NCBI GenBank assembly: GCA_034928145.1 | Contig: JAYFPE010000007.1 | Span: 1 to 64,000, forward strand | Reading direction: 5' to 3' | Source: Pelethousia sp034928145 | GTDB lineage: Bacteria; Bacillota; Clostridia; Christensenellales; CAG-138 | Length of the DNA stretch: 64,000 nucleotides | Shown here: positions 7,945-16,297 of the stretch, piece by piece | Layout of the letters: each line of letters starts with the position of its first letter | Position numbering within the stretch: the stretch's first letter is position 1 | Made by a program: the position numbers and the translations under genes | The notes under the pieces: model-generated | Told to the model about the DNA's origin: nothing | Database searches by the model: none | What the model saw: only the letters and a program-made list of their open reading frames with translations

Positions 7945-9681
7945 TTACAGCGTCAGCAGACTGTCGCCCTTGATTTCTTCAGCACTCCACGCGATCAGGG
8001 CAAATTTGCCACCGGCGTGTTCGTCGATGCGATTGAGCCATTCCACTTCACCGGCGGCCTTTGCCGCCAGCATGGGATTGGTGGTGTTCGTGCCATAAAG
8101 GGACTGATTGACCACCCACCATTTGGCGGCGATGCCCGCCCGTTTCAGATCGTCCTCCAAGCGGAGCGCCTCATAAACAGGGGTTGCTTCCGGCAGGGTC
8201 ACAATCAGTACCTCGGTTTCGTCGGATTTGAGCCTTGGCAACAGCCGCGCCACCGATTCGGGGATTTCCCCCTTGGTACGCTGAATTTCATGGTTATAGC
8301 TTTGTGTGGATTCCAACAAAAGCAGGGTATGCCCGGTGGGTGCGGTGTCAATCACCACCACCTGATCGTCAGCCTTTTCCACGATCTCAGCGAAAGCGCG
8401 GAATACGGCGATCTCCTGTGTGCAGGGAGAACGCAAATCTTCTTCTACATAAGCAATATCCTCATCGCTCATGCCGGACGCACGGGCTTTTTTCAGCACC
8501 TCGGACTGATACTTTCTCAATTCCTCGGCTTCGTCGATATGGCTCATGGATACGCCGCTTGCTTCATCCAGCACAAACTTTAGGTGCGCGGCGGGGTCGG
8601 TGGTGGTGAGGTGGACGTTCTTTCCGCGCTTCGCAAGCCCCAACGCAACAGCAGCAGCGACGGTGGTCTTACCCACACCGCCTTTGCCCATTGTGAAAAT
8701 AACGCGTTTGCCTTCCATCGCCAACGCATCGATCACATCGTTCAGCGTGGGAATATGCGTGGCGTTCAGCGTTTGTACGGGCGCGGTTACATAATCAGTA
8801 TTCAGCAGGGCGCGGATATGTTCCAATCCTGTGACATTGTAAGCCCGCAGAGGAACACTATGGATTGGGAGCGTCCGCAGACTTTCCGGCATCGCCGCAA
8901 GGGCAGACTGCTGTTTTTCGTATAGGCTGGAAGATAGAGCATCGTTATGTTCCATCAATATTCCGTTGACAACCAGCATTTGATTGTTGACGCCCAGCGC
9001 GGACAATTCGCCGGAAGCCCGTTCCGCTTCCTTGAACGGCGCGGTTTCCGGGCGGGTGACAAGGATAAGCGTGGTTAGGCTTCCATCTGCCAGCGTTTCT
9101 ACGGCTTGCTTGTAAATGGCTTTCTTGCCCTCCAAGCCGGAAAGCTGACCGAGGCAAGATGCGCCGTGGGTACTTTCACTGATGAAATTGCTCCATGCGG
9201 ACGGAAGCTGAAGCATCCGCAGGGTGTGTCCAGTTGGGGCTGTATCAAAAATAATATGATCGTATTCCTGCTGAACATTACCGTCCGTGATGAAATTGGA
9301 AAATTCGTTGAATGCCGCAATTTCTATGGTGCAGGAGCCGGAAAGCTGCTCCTCCATATTCGTGATGACAGATGCGGGCAGCTTGCCGCGATAAGGCGCG
9401 ATCACGCTTTCCCGGTACTCAGCCGCCGCTTGTATGGGGTCAAGGTTCGCCACATCCAGATTTGGCACGCCGGGGATGGGCACTCCCTTGTTGGTCAGTT
9501 CCATCGAAAAGACATCCTGCAAATTGGAAGCAGGGTCGGTGCTGATGAGCAACACCTTTTTCCCACTGTCTGCAAGGGAGACGGCGGTGGCACAGGCAAC
9601 GCTGGTTTTACCAACGCCGCCCTTGCCGGTATAAAAAAGATACTTTGTCAGTTTGATACTTCCGGGATCGAATAGATTCAT
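7945..9681 (-). CDS. arsA: arsenite-activated ATPase ArsA
   Basis: This 578-residue protein has two homologous nucleotide-binding halves, the usual ArsA size. Walker A motifs GKGGVGKT occur at residues about 19-26 and again at about 332, each followed by a DTAPTGHTL signature. It energises the arsenite exporter. The ATG follows the arsD stop directly (TAAATG), so the two are translationally linked. Several codon-rich stretches are GC-richer than the defence island to the left. Confidence 0.97.
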   Translation of the reverse strand: MNLFDPGSIKLTKYLFYTGKGGVGKTSVACATAVSLADSGKKVLLISTDPASNLQDVFSMELTNKGVPIPGVPNLDVANLDPIQAAAEYRESVIAPYRGKLPASVITNMEEQLSGSCTIEIAAFNEFSNFITDGNVQQEYDHIIFDTAPTGHTLRMLQLPSAWSNFISESTHGASCLGQLSGLEGKKAIYKQAVETLADGSLTTLILVTRPETAPFKEAERASGELSALGVNNQMLVVNGILMEHNDALSSSLYEKQQSALAAMPESLRTLPIHSVPLRAYNVTGLEHIRALLNTDYVTAPVQTLNATHIPTLNDVIDALAMEGKRVIFTMGKGGVGKTTVAAAVALGLAKRGKNVHLTTTDPAAHLKFVLDEASGVSMSHIDEAEELRKYQSEVLKKARASGMSDEDIAYVEEDLRSPCTQEIAVFRAFAEIVEKADDQVVVIDTAPTGHTLLLLESTQSYNHEIQRTKGEIPESVARLLPRLKSDETEVLIVTLPEATPVYEALRLEDDLKRAGIAAKWWVVNQSLYGTNTTNPMLAAKAAGEVEWLNRIDEHAGGKFALIAWSAEEIKGDSLLTL

Positions 9682-10053
9682 TTAACAGCAACCTCCCTTG
9701 CAACAGCCCCCGCCGGACTCGGATTTCTTCTGCTTGCCCAGCACATTTTCAGGAAGGTCGAGCAACTCCCGGAACTCTTCATTGGTGGGATACCGGCCTG
9801 TGATGATAATTTTGCCATCGAGCATCACAGCGGGCAGTCCCTCTGTGCCTTTTTCATTGATATAGGCGTTGATGGTCTGGTCGGTAATAAATTCTGCCGG
9901 TGCGCTGCCCAGGTTAAAGCGATCAACAATAACGCCATGCCTTTTCAGCGTTTCCAGTACCGTGGACATACGCAACAGTTCAGGATCAACACCCACGCCG
10001 CAAAGCCCGGTCGGGCAACACATAGCGGGTTCAAAGATTTTCATTTTTTTCAT
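9682..10053 (-). CDS. arsD: arsenite metallochaperone ArsD
   Basis: This 123-residue protein delivers As(III) to ArsA. The chaperone cysteines C12, C13 and C18 lie in AMCCPTGLCG. The C-terminus has paired cysteines (GGGCCKGGCC), common in full ArsD proteins. It is placed between acr3 and arsA in the operon, with GGAG upstream of its start. Confidence 0.95.
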   Translation of the reverse strand: MKKMKIFEPAMCCPTGLCGVGVDPELLRMSTVLETLKRHGVIVDRFNLGSAPAEFITDQTINAYINEKGTEGLPAVMLDGKIIITGRYPTNEEFRELLDLPENVLGKQKKSESGGGCCKGGCC

Positions 10054-10077
10054 AGTGGAAAACTCCTTTTAATATGA

Positions 10078-11142
10078 TTATTTGTTATCAGCGGCCGCTT
10101 GCGGAAACCAGTGTCGGGTCTTATTGATAAAACGCACCAGCAAAAGCATAACGGGGACTTCGGTCAGCACGCCCACCGTACAGGCAAGCACAACCGGCGA
10201 ATTCGGACCGAAAAGGGCAATTGCTACCGCCACAGAAAGTTCGAAGAAGTCCGAGGCGGCGATCAGAGAAGCCGGAGCCGCAATGTTGTGTGGTTGTTTC
10301 GTCCACTTGCAAACAAGATAGGTAAAGTTGGCGGAGATTACGTTTTGCAGAATCAGCGGTACTGCGATCAACAAAACGAACAGTGGCTGTTCCAAAATAA
10401 TGTCACCTTGGAAGGAAAAAATGATAATCAAGGTAAGAAGTAACCCCAAGGTCGTGACACCGTCAAACTTGGGGAGAAACCGTTCGTTGAAATACTCTAT
10501 GCCTTTTTTCTTTATCATCAGAAAGCGCGTGAGTGCGCCGCCAGCCAGCGGAACGACAACGAATAATACGATGGAAAAGAAGAGCGTACCCCAAGGAATC
10601 GTAACGCCATTTACTCCCAATAAGAATTGTACCAGCGGCACAAACAATACGAGAATCAAGAGGTCATTAACCGAAACCTGTACAAGCGTATGCGCCGGGT
10701 CGCCTTTGGTCAGATGACTCCAAACGAACACCATTGCCGTGCAGGGTGCTACGCCCAGCAATACTGCGCCTGTCACGAAGTCCTGTGCCAAATCTGCTGG
10801 GATAAAGGCTTGAAAGATTACTTTGAAAAACAAGGTTGCCAATCCGAACATGAGGAAGGGCTTGATGAGCCAGCTGCTGCCGCTGGAAATGAGGATGCCC
10901 GAAGGATTTTTCCGCACATTCTTGATAGACTGGAAATCTATCTTCATCATCATGGGGAAAATCATAATCCAAATGAGGATGGCAATCGGGAGGTTCTGCC
11001 CAGCGTATTGAAATCTTTCCAAGATATCTGGAATGCCGGGCAAGAATTTTCCGATCAGGATACCCGCTGCCATGCACAGCAGAACCCACACGGTTAGATA
11101 TTTTTCAAAAAAACCAATGCCTTTGTTTTTTTCTTGGCTCAT
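10078..11142 (-). CDS. acr3: arsenite efflux transporter of the ACR3 family
   Basis: This 354-residue membrane protein with about ten hydrophobic segments exports arsenite. GVAPCTAMVFVWS carries the conserved ACR3 cysteine, and the length is typical. Its ATG overlaps the stop of the DUF2703 gene in an ATGA, indicating coupling. It works with ArsA and ArsD encoded downstream. Confidence 0.93.
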   Translation of the reverse strand: MSQEKNKGIGFFEKYLTVWVLLCMAAGILIGKFLPGIPDILERFQYAGQNLPIAILIWIMIFPMMMKIDFQSIKNVRKNPSGILISSGSSWLIKPFLMFGLATLFFKVIFQAFIPADLAQDFVTGAVLLGVAPCTAMVFVWSHLTKGDPAHTLVQVSVNDLLILVLFVPLVQFLLGVNGVTIPWGTLFFSIVLFVVVPLAGGALTRFLMIKKKGIEYFNERFLPKFDGVTTLGLLLTLIIIFSFQGDIILEQPLFVLLIAVPLILQNVISANFTYLVCKWTKQPHNIAAPASLIAASDFFELSVAVAIALFGPNSPVVLACTVGVLTEVPVMLLLVRFINKTRHWFPQAAADNK

Positions 11143-11687
11143 ATCGTATCACCGATCTTCTCCTGACGCTCTGTTTCATCCTTGTGCGCCTTGGCTATAA
11201 AGTATGTTTCCAGATTTTCAGGAATCCGATAGGCTTCGCGCTCCGGCTCACGCTGCACCGCGTTGTACACTTCCCGCAGGATGGCATCCACGATCAATTC
11301 CTTCGGAGGGGATGTATATTCGACTCCGTTATATACCCATACGCGGCAATCCACGGTATCACCGCAAAGTTCCCCACAGTCCTCGCAGACTGATTCCCGT
11401 AATTCCACGGCGATATCGTTTCCGTTCACGCGGATGGTCGGTGAGCTGACAAACCGATACTGGATTGCCAGTTCCCTTGTTATAATGTTCTCCTTGTTTA
11501 CCTTGACCTCATATCCGGCTGCGTTTAATACGACAACAATGCTGGAAACCGCTTCGTCCAGAGCTTTTTCCGTATCTTGACATCTGCTGCAAACGGTCGT
11601 ATCCAGATATAGAAAATCAATGGCTATCGGTTTTTTCGGCTGCGGCTGCCCACAGCAATTTTCAGACGAACAGCAACATTTACTCAT
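11139..11687 (-). CDS. DUF2703 cysteine-rich arsenic-operon protein
   Basis: This 182-residue protein is counted from the ATG that overlaps the arsR stop by 8 bases (ATGAGTAA). A longer reading frame runs back into arsR and is not believed. The start is rich in cysteine (SKCCCSSENCC). A thioredoxin-like part follows with VCSRCQDTE, and later CEDCGELC and VDCRV. It matches the DUF2703 family often found in ars operons. A redox or metalloid-binding role is inferred from the cysteines and position; the reaction is unknown. Confidence 0.8.
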   Translation of the reverse strand: MSKCCCSSENCCGQPQPKKPIAIDFLYLDTTVCSRCQDTEKALDEAVSSIVVVLNAAGYEVKVNKENIITRELAIQYRFVSSPTIRVNGNDIAVELRESVCEDCGELCGDTVDCRVWVYNGVEYTSPPKELIVDAILREVYNAVQREPEREAYRIPENLETYFIAKAHKDETERQEKIGDTI

Positions 11688-12015
11688 TTTCGTCACATCC
11701 TTCACAGCAGTCGATATTTTCCTTGCAAATGCAGTTTTCTTTATCAGATGTGATATCGTGGAAGAACTGCTTTGTTTTGCTGATGGTATCCGTATCCAGC
11801 GAGTAGTACGTCCATTTGCCTTCCTCTCTTCCTTTAACAAGCCCACACTCACACAGGAGCTTCATGTGATGGGACAGCGTGGATTGGGACATTTCAAACT
11901 TTTCCAAAATCATACAGGCGCAAAGTTCCCCACAGGAGAGCATATCAACGATCATCGCTCTCTTGGGGTCGCCCAACGCCTTAAACACTTTTGTATGTTC
12001 CAGATACTTTTCCAT
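11680..12015 (-). CDS. arsR: ArsR-type metalloregulator
   Basis: This 111-residue winged-helix repressor starts at the ATG with GAGGTG upstream. ELCACMILEKFEMSQSTLSHHMK holds the recognition helix and a possible As(III)-binding C-x-C. The C-terminus adds further cysteines (NCICKENIDCCEGC), unusual for small ArsR proteins and perhaps extra metalloid ligands. It is first in the ars operon and should repress the promoter at 12051-12079 until arsenite binds. Confidence 0.95.
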   Translation of the reverse strand: MEKYLEHTKVFKALGDPKRAMIVDMLSCGELCACMILEKFEMSQSTLSHHMKLLCECGLVKGREEGKWTYYSLDTDTISKTKQFFHDITSDKENCICKENIDCCEGCDENE

Positions 12016-12050
12016 GCCGACACCTCAAATCTAAAATCTTCGATATGACT

Positions 12051-12079
12051 ATTATATGCGCCAAATCGAAAAGTGTCAA
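12051..12079 (-). promoter_or_regulatory. ars operon promoter
   Basis: On the minus strand, TTGACA (12074-12079), an exact 17-base spacer and TATAAT (12051-12056) make a full sigma-A consensus. Related short motifs TTCGATTT and ATCGAAGATTTTAGATTTGA overlap or follow it and could bind ArsR. The arsR ATG is 36 bases downstream. Confidence 0.9.
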
Positions 12080-12124
12080 TGTGAAATTGCATTATAGTAA
12101 AAATAACTTCTTCCGTTATAACAG

Positions 12125-12221
12125 AAAAAAACCGCGCTATGCTTTCCCGCTTCGCTGTCCGCGCCTGTTTCTCATCCGTAATCTTATCCAGCCAGTTCTT
12201 GGCAGTCTTGTACCTCGTGAC
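12125..12221 (-). pseudogene. short remnant of a serine recombinase C-terminus
   Basis: The minus strand reads RYKTAKNWLDKITDEKQA and RTAKRESIARFF, close to RYETAKRRLDAIADEKQA and RAAKRESISRFL of the intact recombinase at 14696-16297. Only about 32 codons remain. This is the second such remnant; both sit just left of the same kind of palindrome. Confidence 0.7.
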
Positions 12222-12245
12222 AGAAGTATTTTGAGAAATAAAAAA

Positions 12246-12293
12246 GTAACGGTATTTGGACTTTCCAGAAAGAAGTGTCCAAAATACCGTTAC
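12246..12293. repeat. palindrome related to the IS3 right end
   Basis: GTAACGGTATTTGGAC pairs with GTCCAAAATACCGTTAC (one bulged base) around TTTCCAGAAAGAAGT. The core is the same as at 7375-7423, but the outer stem bases differ on both arms, so pairing is kept. No transposase gene remains next to it. The 12016-12351 gap contains this, the ars promoter and the recombinase remnant. Confidence 0.7.
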
Positions 12294-12351
12294 CATTCCA
12301 AAAACGCCAGGCGGCAATCCTGCGCTTGCCGTAATTTTATGAATCCGGCGT

Positions 12352-13611
12352 TTATTGCTCTCCCGTCCGTACCGTGCGAATCATTTTGAAATACAGGAAA
12401 ACGGCGATTGCTTCTGCGACGCAGGTGAAAGCGATGATGATCCCTATTTGATTCATGTCGTACAGCCAACCCATCAGCGCCGAGCCGATCAGAAGGGCCA
12501 GACCGTAACCGGTGTTGAAAACGCCGAAACTGGTGCCGCGTTTATAAAAGGGCGTAATATCCGCGACAGCCGAACGCATAATGGTTTCATGCGTGCCCAT
12601 GACAACGCCGAAAATCACCATGCCGATCACAATCAGCGGCGTTGAGTTACTTATCGTCAGGAATGGCAGCAGCAGCGTGATAAACGGGATCGCCATCAGA
12701 ACGGCGAGGCCCCCCGTTTTAATGCCTGTTTTTTTCTTCATGTTATCGTATGCTTTTCCGACAAGCAGCGCTGCCACAGCGTCCACAGCCATAGCCCCCG
12801 AATACAGCAACGTGATATTTCCGTCCGACATCAGATTATTTGCCTTCAGGTGATAACCTATGATACTGAAATTGACAAATCCCAGGGTGCAGAAAAAGGT
12901 GAAGGCGGTATAAATCCAGAAAATCGGTTGGAGCCGCTCCGAACGAAATTCCCTCGTTTTAAGGTCTTGAATCAAGTTGTTCCGTTTAATCCTGCGATAT
13001 GCGTAAACCACAAAGAGCATCAGGAGAATAAACGGGACAAAAAGCCATTTATAACCTAACTGATATTCCGCGATTCCGTTCTTGCCTGCAATGAAGAAAA
13101 CCAATGTGAAAATCAGAGGCCCGGTAAGGGCGCCGACCTGATCCAGCGCTTCCTGAAGGCCAAAAGCAAAACCGGTTCCGACCTGATTTTCAGCAACCCC
13201 GGACAGGATCGTATCCTTTGCGGGATTGCGCAGGGATTTTCCGATTCGCTCCATAAGAATGAGGACGATGAGAATATTCCAGTTCATGGTAAATCCCATG
13301 ATCGGCACCACCAGCAGCATGCCATAGCCTACAAAGATAAAAATCCAGTGTTTTCCGCTTTTATCCGACAGGACACCGGCCAACAGCCTCAGAAAGTATC
13401 CAAGAAACTCCCCTATGCCAAATACCAGCCCGACCTGCGCCGCGCTGACACTCAGCAGGTTGAAGTACTGGCTGTTGGCCCCACGGGCGCTCTCGTAAAC
13501 CATATCCCCCAACATGCTGATTACGCCGAATAAAATGATGACTTTAACCGCCGGTGTAAACCTCTTCGCTACTTTGCTCTCCAACTTAGCCACGACCTTT
13601 CTCGTTTTCAC
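12352..13611 (-). CDS. MFS transporter
   Basis: This 419-residue protein has about twelve hydrophobic segments. The loop after segment 2 (GVLSDKSGKHW) is the MFS motif A region (usually GxLaDrxGrk). The GTG start overlaps the stop of the upstream HTH gene (GTGA), so the two are coupled. The substrate is unknown. Nearness to the ars operon suggests a toxic-compound exporter, but no GAPDH gene accompanies it, which argues against ArsJ. Confidence 0.85.
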   Translation of the reverse strand: MKTRKVVAKLESKVAKRFTPAVKVIILFGVISMLGDMVYESARGANSQYFNLLSVSAAQVGLVFGIGEFLGYFLRLLAGVLSDKSGKHWIFIFVGYGMLLVVPIMGFTMNWNILIVLILMERIGKSLRNPAKDTILSGVAENQVGTGFAFGLQEALDQVGALTGPLIFTLVFFIAGKNGIAEYQLGYKWLFVPFILLMLFVVYAYRRIKRNNLIQDLKTREFRSERLQPIFWIYTAFTFFCTLGFVNFSIIGYHLKANNLMSDGNITLLYSGAMAVDAVAALLVGKAYDNMKKKTGIKTGGLAVLMAIPFITLLLPFLTISNSTPLIVIGMVIFGVVMGTHETIMRSAVADITPFYKRGTSFGVFNTGYGLALLIGSALMGWLYDMNQIGIIIAFTCVAEAIAVFLYFKMIRTVRTGEQ

Positions 13612-14072
13612 CGGCCATCCAGCGCGTATTTCTGGTTGGCCTCCAATTTAGAATCCTCACGAAGATCCCAAAAGATTTTAAATTCCAATTTCTCAACCTC
13701 CCGCTGCTGCTTATAGCTGATACGTAATATAGCGTTTTCCGGGATGATAATATCACGGTCGAGTTCATTCAAAATGATTTTGATATTGTTGTCGTGTTCT
13801 TTTACCTCGGACAAGGCTTTACCGATTTTGTCAAACAAAGCGAAAGATGCGCCCGGAAAATCTTCGGAAACCATGTATCGCTCGTTTTGATTGATATAGT
13901 TAATCGAATCCCCCGACGCAAGCCAGCCAGTCAGGGCTTCCTTACTAAATCGCCACTCGCGGCCAATTTTACGGGCAGGAATGTGTTCTTCCCGTAGTAG
14001 CTTGATAAGCGTTTTCTCGCTGACACCTAAAAATTCAGTTGCTTGCTCAACATTTAAAATATCATCATTCAT
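13608..14072 (-). CDS. excisionase-type HTH DNA-binding protein
   Basis: This 154-residue protein begins with an HTH_17/MerR-like DNA-binding domain: N-V-E-Q-A-T-E-F-L-G-V-S-E-K-T, then ARKIGREWRF, residues about 6-55. The C-terminal 100 residues are acidic and of unknown family. It is coupled to the MFS gene and so is probably its regulator rather than a phage excisionase. The start has GGGAGG upstream. Paired TTGACAGTAT repeats upstream of its promoter are candidate operators. Confidence 0.75.
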   Translation of the reverse strand: MNDDILNVEQATEFLGVSEKTLIKLLREEHIPARKIGREWRFSKEALTGWLASGDSINYINQNERYMVSEDFPGASFALFDKIGKALSEVKEHDNNIKIILNELDRDIIIPENAILRISYKQQREVEKLEFKIFWDLREDSKLEANQKYALDGR

Positions 14073-14101
14073 ATATTAGGCCTCCCTCTAAATTTAAAAA
14101 T

Positions 14102-14130
14102 ATTATACTACTGAATATCCGAAAAATCAA
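14102..14130 (-). promoter_or_regulatory. promoter of the HTH-MFS operon
   Basis: On the minus strand, TTGATT (14125-14130), a 17-base spacer and TATAAT (14102-14107) lie about 30 bases before the ATG at 14072. Confidence 0.75.
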
Positions 14131-14132
14131 CA

Positions 14133-14163
14133 TTGACAGTATTAAGATGCACTTTGACAGTAT
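14133..14163. promoter_or_regulatory. two TTGACAGTAT direct repeats (operator candidate)
   Basis: TTGACAGTAT occurs at 14133-14142 and 14154-14163, exactly 21 bases apart, or two helical turns. They sit just upstream of the -35 box of the HTH-MFS promoter, where an activator or the HTH protein itself could bind on one face of the DNA. Confidence 0.5.
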
Positions 14164-14249
14164 ATAATATGAAATTGGTGTCTAATCAAGACTTTTGAAA
14201 ATATCTTCCCAGTAGAAAATGAAAAGGAATAAAAACGCATTTTCCCACC

Positions 14250-14302
14250 ATAACAAAAAGAACCCCGCAGGATGAGCTTTTGAAGCGCCACCCTGCGGGG
14301 TT
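14250..14302 (-). terminator. terminator after the recombinase operon
   Basis: AACCCCGCAGG (14261-14271) pairs perfectly with CCTGCGGGGTT (14292-14302). In the minus direction a TTCTTTTTG tract follows. It lies about 30 bases beyond the stop of the small recombinase gene and marks the left edge of phage transcription. Confidence 0.85.
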
Positions 14303-14332
14303 TTCATTAATAAGATTTTGATTTTAGGCTAT

Positions 14333-14695
14333 TCACAGGTTTTCCACAAAGTCTAACAGTTCATCCAGCAAAGCGCCTTCTTTAACGGATTCGACCGCAA
14401 CTCCGAATTTCCCAAGCGTTCGAATAAAGCGCATGGTTTCAATCGTATTCCTGCCAACGCGAGAAGAACTGCTGACAAGCAAAACATCCATTGTGCCGTT
14501 TTCTGCGTCGGCCAGAACCCGCTGAATGCCCGGGCGCGCCATCGTGGTTCCTTTACATAATTCCTTTGTTATCAAGGAAATTTCATAGCCCCTTGCCTTA
14601 GCAAAATCGCAAACAACCTGTTCCTGCCGATCAAGGGAAAGCTGGTCGGGTATTGCAACGCGGCAGTAGATTGCCGCTCTAATGGGGTATTTCAT
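14333..14695 (-). CDS. small resolvase-like protein lacking the catalytic serine
   Basis: This 120-residue protein has only a resolvase N-terminal domain. The motif normally reading YxRVSTxxQ is YCRVAIPDQ, so the nucleophilic serine is alanine. The usual DRL(x)RN region is SSSSRVGRN. It probably cannot cut DNA. It follows the large recombinase at once (stop and ATG adjacent), so it may assist or control it. Similar small proteins are often co-encoded with clostridial recombinases. Confidence 0.8.
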   Translation of the reverse strand: MKYPIRAAIYCRVAIPDQLSLDRQEQVVCDFAKARGYEISLITKELCKGTTMARPGIQRVLADAENGTMDVLLVSSSSRVGRNTIETMRFIRTLGKFGVAVESVKEGALLDELLDFVENL

Positions 14696-16297
14696 TTAAT
14701 GTGCCTCCTGTCCCTGTACTTTTATTTCGGTGCCGTTTTTAAAGGTGACGATCGCCTCGCACTCCAAACGCACGGTCATCGTGTCCACGGTCGCATACCA
14801 AAGCTCCTCGTCAAACTCGGCCAGCAGTCCGTCCAGCCGCTTGAGATCTGTAAGGAACCGAGATATACTTTCGCGTTTCGCTGCCCGCGCCTGCTTTTCG
14901 TCAGCAATTGCGTCCAGCCGCCTTTTTGCTGTCTCATATCGGTCAACCAGCTCGTTATACCGTTCTTGGTATTCGCTCTGATCCATCGCGGAATGGGCGT
15001 TTTCTTCCACGCATTTGCGGATAAGTTCCATGACCACCGCGCATTCATCCCGCAGTTTTGTGCTTTCCTTATCCAGCGAGGATATATCCGTGAGAACCTC
15101 AATGATTGCATCGAAATCCCCGATAATCCGTTCTTTGTCCTCAATGACCCGATTGAACGCCTCGACAAAGATCCGCTGCAACACTTCCTCCGACAAATGC
15201 GGCGTTTTGCAGTGCGTCTCGTTTTTGAACTTGTTGTTGCATTGCCAAACGGTGCGGCGGTATTTGCTTGTGGAATGCCAGACCTTGGAGCCATAAAAGC
15301 CGCCGCACTCGCCACAGATGATCTTGCCCGAGAAACAGCCTACGCCGCTCTGCTGCCGACCGATGGGCTTGCGCCTTTTGATTTCGGCCTGTACCATATC
15401 GAAAACCTCCGGCTCGATGATGGCCGGGTGCGAATTCTCAACGTAATATTGCGGAACCTCACCCTCGTTGACCTTAGTCGTTTTGGTCAGAAAATCTACC
15501 GTGAAGCGCTTCTGTAAAACCGCATCGCCCTTGTACTTTTCGTTCTGCAAAATACTCAGAACCGTCGAAACGTTCCACTTTTTCTTCTTTCCGGGAGTAG
15601 GAATGCCCTTGGCGGTCAAATACCGTGCAATAAAATTCTGCGTTTTCCCTTGTAGGAACAGTTTGTAAATCAACCGGACGATCTCGGCCTCCGATTCCAC
15701 AATCTTCGGGGTTCCATCTTCTCCCTTTGCGTACCCAAGAAACCGCTTATAAGGCATGTTTACCTTGCCGTCCGCAAACCGCTTACGCTGGCCCCATGTG
15801 ACGTTTTCCGAAATGCTGCGGCTTTCTTCCTGCGCCAGCGAACTCATGATGGTAATGAGCAGCTCGACCTTGCTGTCCAGCGTGTAGATGTTTTCCTTCT
15901 CAAAGTAAACCTCCACACCTTTTTCCTTGAGTTGGCGCACCGTGGTCAGGGTATCCACGGTATTGCGCGCGAAGCGGCTCACCGATTTCGTGAGGATCAG
16001 ATCGATTTTGCCGTCGAGGGCGTCCTGTACCATGCGTCTGAAACCGTCACGCTTCTTGGTGTTGGTGCCCGAAATGCCTTCGTCCGTGTAAACCTCCACG
16101 AACTCCCAGTCACCGTTTGCCTTTATATGCTGGGTATAATAATCGATCTGTGCCTCATAGCTCGTTTGCTGCTCTTCGTCGTTGGTCGATACCCGCGCAT
16201 AAGCGGCCACGCGCTTTTTGACATGCATGCGCAATACATTATTTTGAAGGCGGGTAATGGTTGGCGGTATCACCGTCACCGCCCGTGCCATGCTCAT
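14696..16297 (-). CDS. large serine recombinase (integrase) 1
   Basis: This 533-residue protein has a resolvase domain with catalytic serine in YARVSTNDEEQ and the RFARN motif. A recombinase domain follows (residues about 190-300), then a zinc-ribbon region (ICGEC ... WQCNNK ... HCKT), a long coiled coil and a C-terminal end. This is the phiC31/TndX-type layout. Its ATG overlaps the stop of the preceding recombinase gene. It is likely to catalyse phage integration or excision. Its C-terminus is echoed by the two remnants at 5926-6211 and 12125-12221. Confidence 0.93.
   Translation of the reverse strand: MSMARAVTVIPPTITRLQNNVLRMHVKKRVAAYARVSTNDEEQQTSYEAQIDYYTQHIKANGDWEFVEVYTDEGISGTNTKKRDGFRRMVQDALDGKIDLILTKSVSRFARNTVDTLTTVRQLKEKGVEVYFEKENIYTLDSKVELLITIMSSLAQEESRSISENVTWGQRKRFADGKVNMPYKRFLGYAKGEDGTPKIVESEAEIVRLIYKLFLQGKTQNFIARYLTAKGIPTPGKKKKWNVSTVLSILQNEKYKGDAVLQKRFTVDFLTKTTKVNEGEVPQYYVENSHPAIIEPEVFDMVQAEIKRRKPIGRQQSGVGCFSGKIICGECGGFYGSKVWHSTSKYRRTVWQCNNKFKNETHCKTPHLSEEVLQRIFVEAFNRVIEDKERIIGDFDAIIEVLTDISSLDKESTKLRDECAVVMELIRKCVEENAHSAMDQSEYQERYNELVDRYETAKRRLDAIADEKQARAAKRESISRFLTDLKRLDGLLAEFDEELWYATVDTMTVRLECEAIVTFKNGTEIKVQGQEAH

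Noticed and set aside
7744..8583. Plus-strand 279-codon frame over arsC and arsA
   Set aside because: It is opposite two clearly assigned ars genes and resembles no protein.
12352..13611. Assignment of the MFS gene as ArsJ
   Set aside because: ArsJ is paired with a GAPDH gene, absent here; the coupling is with an HTH gene, and remnants separate it from the ars operon.
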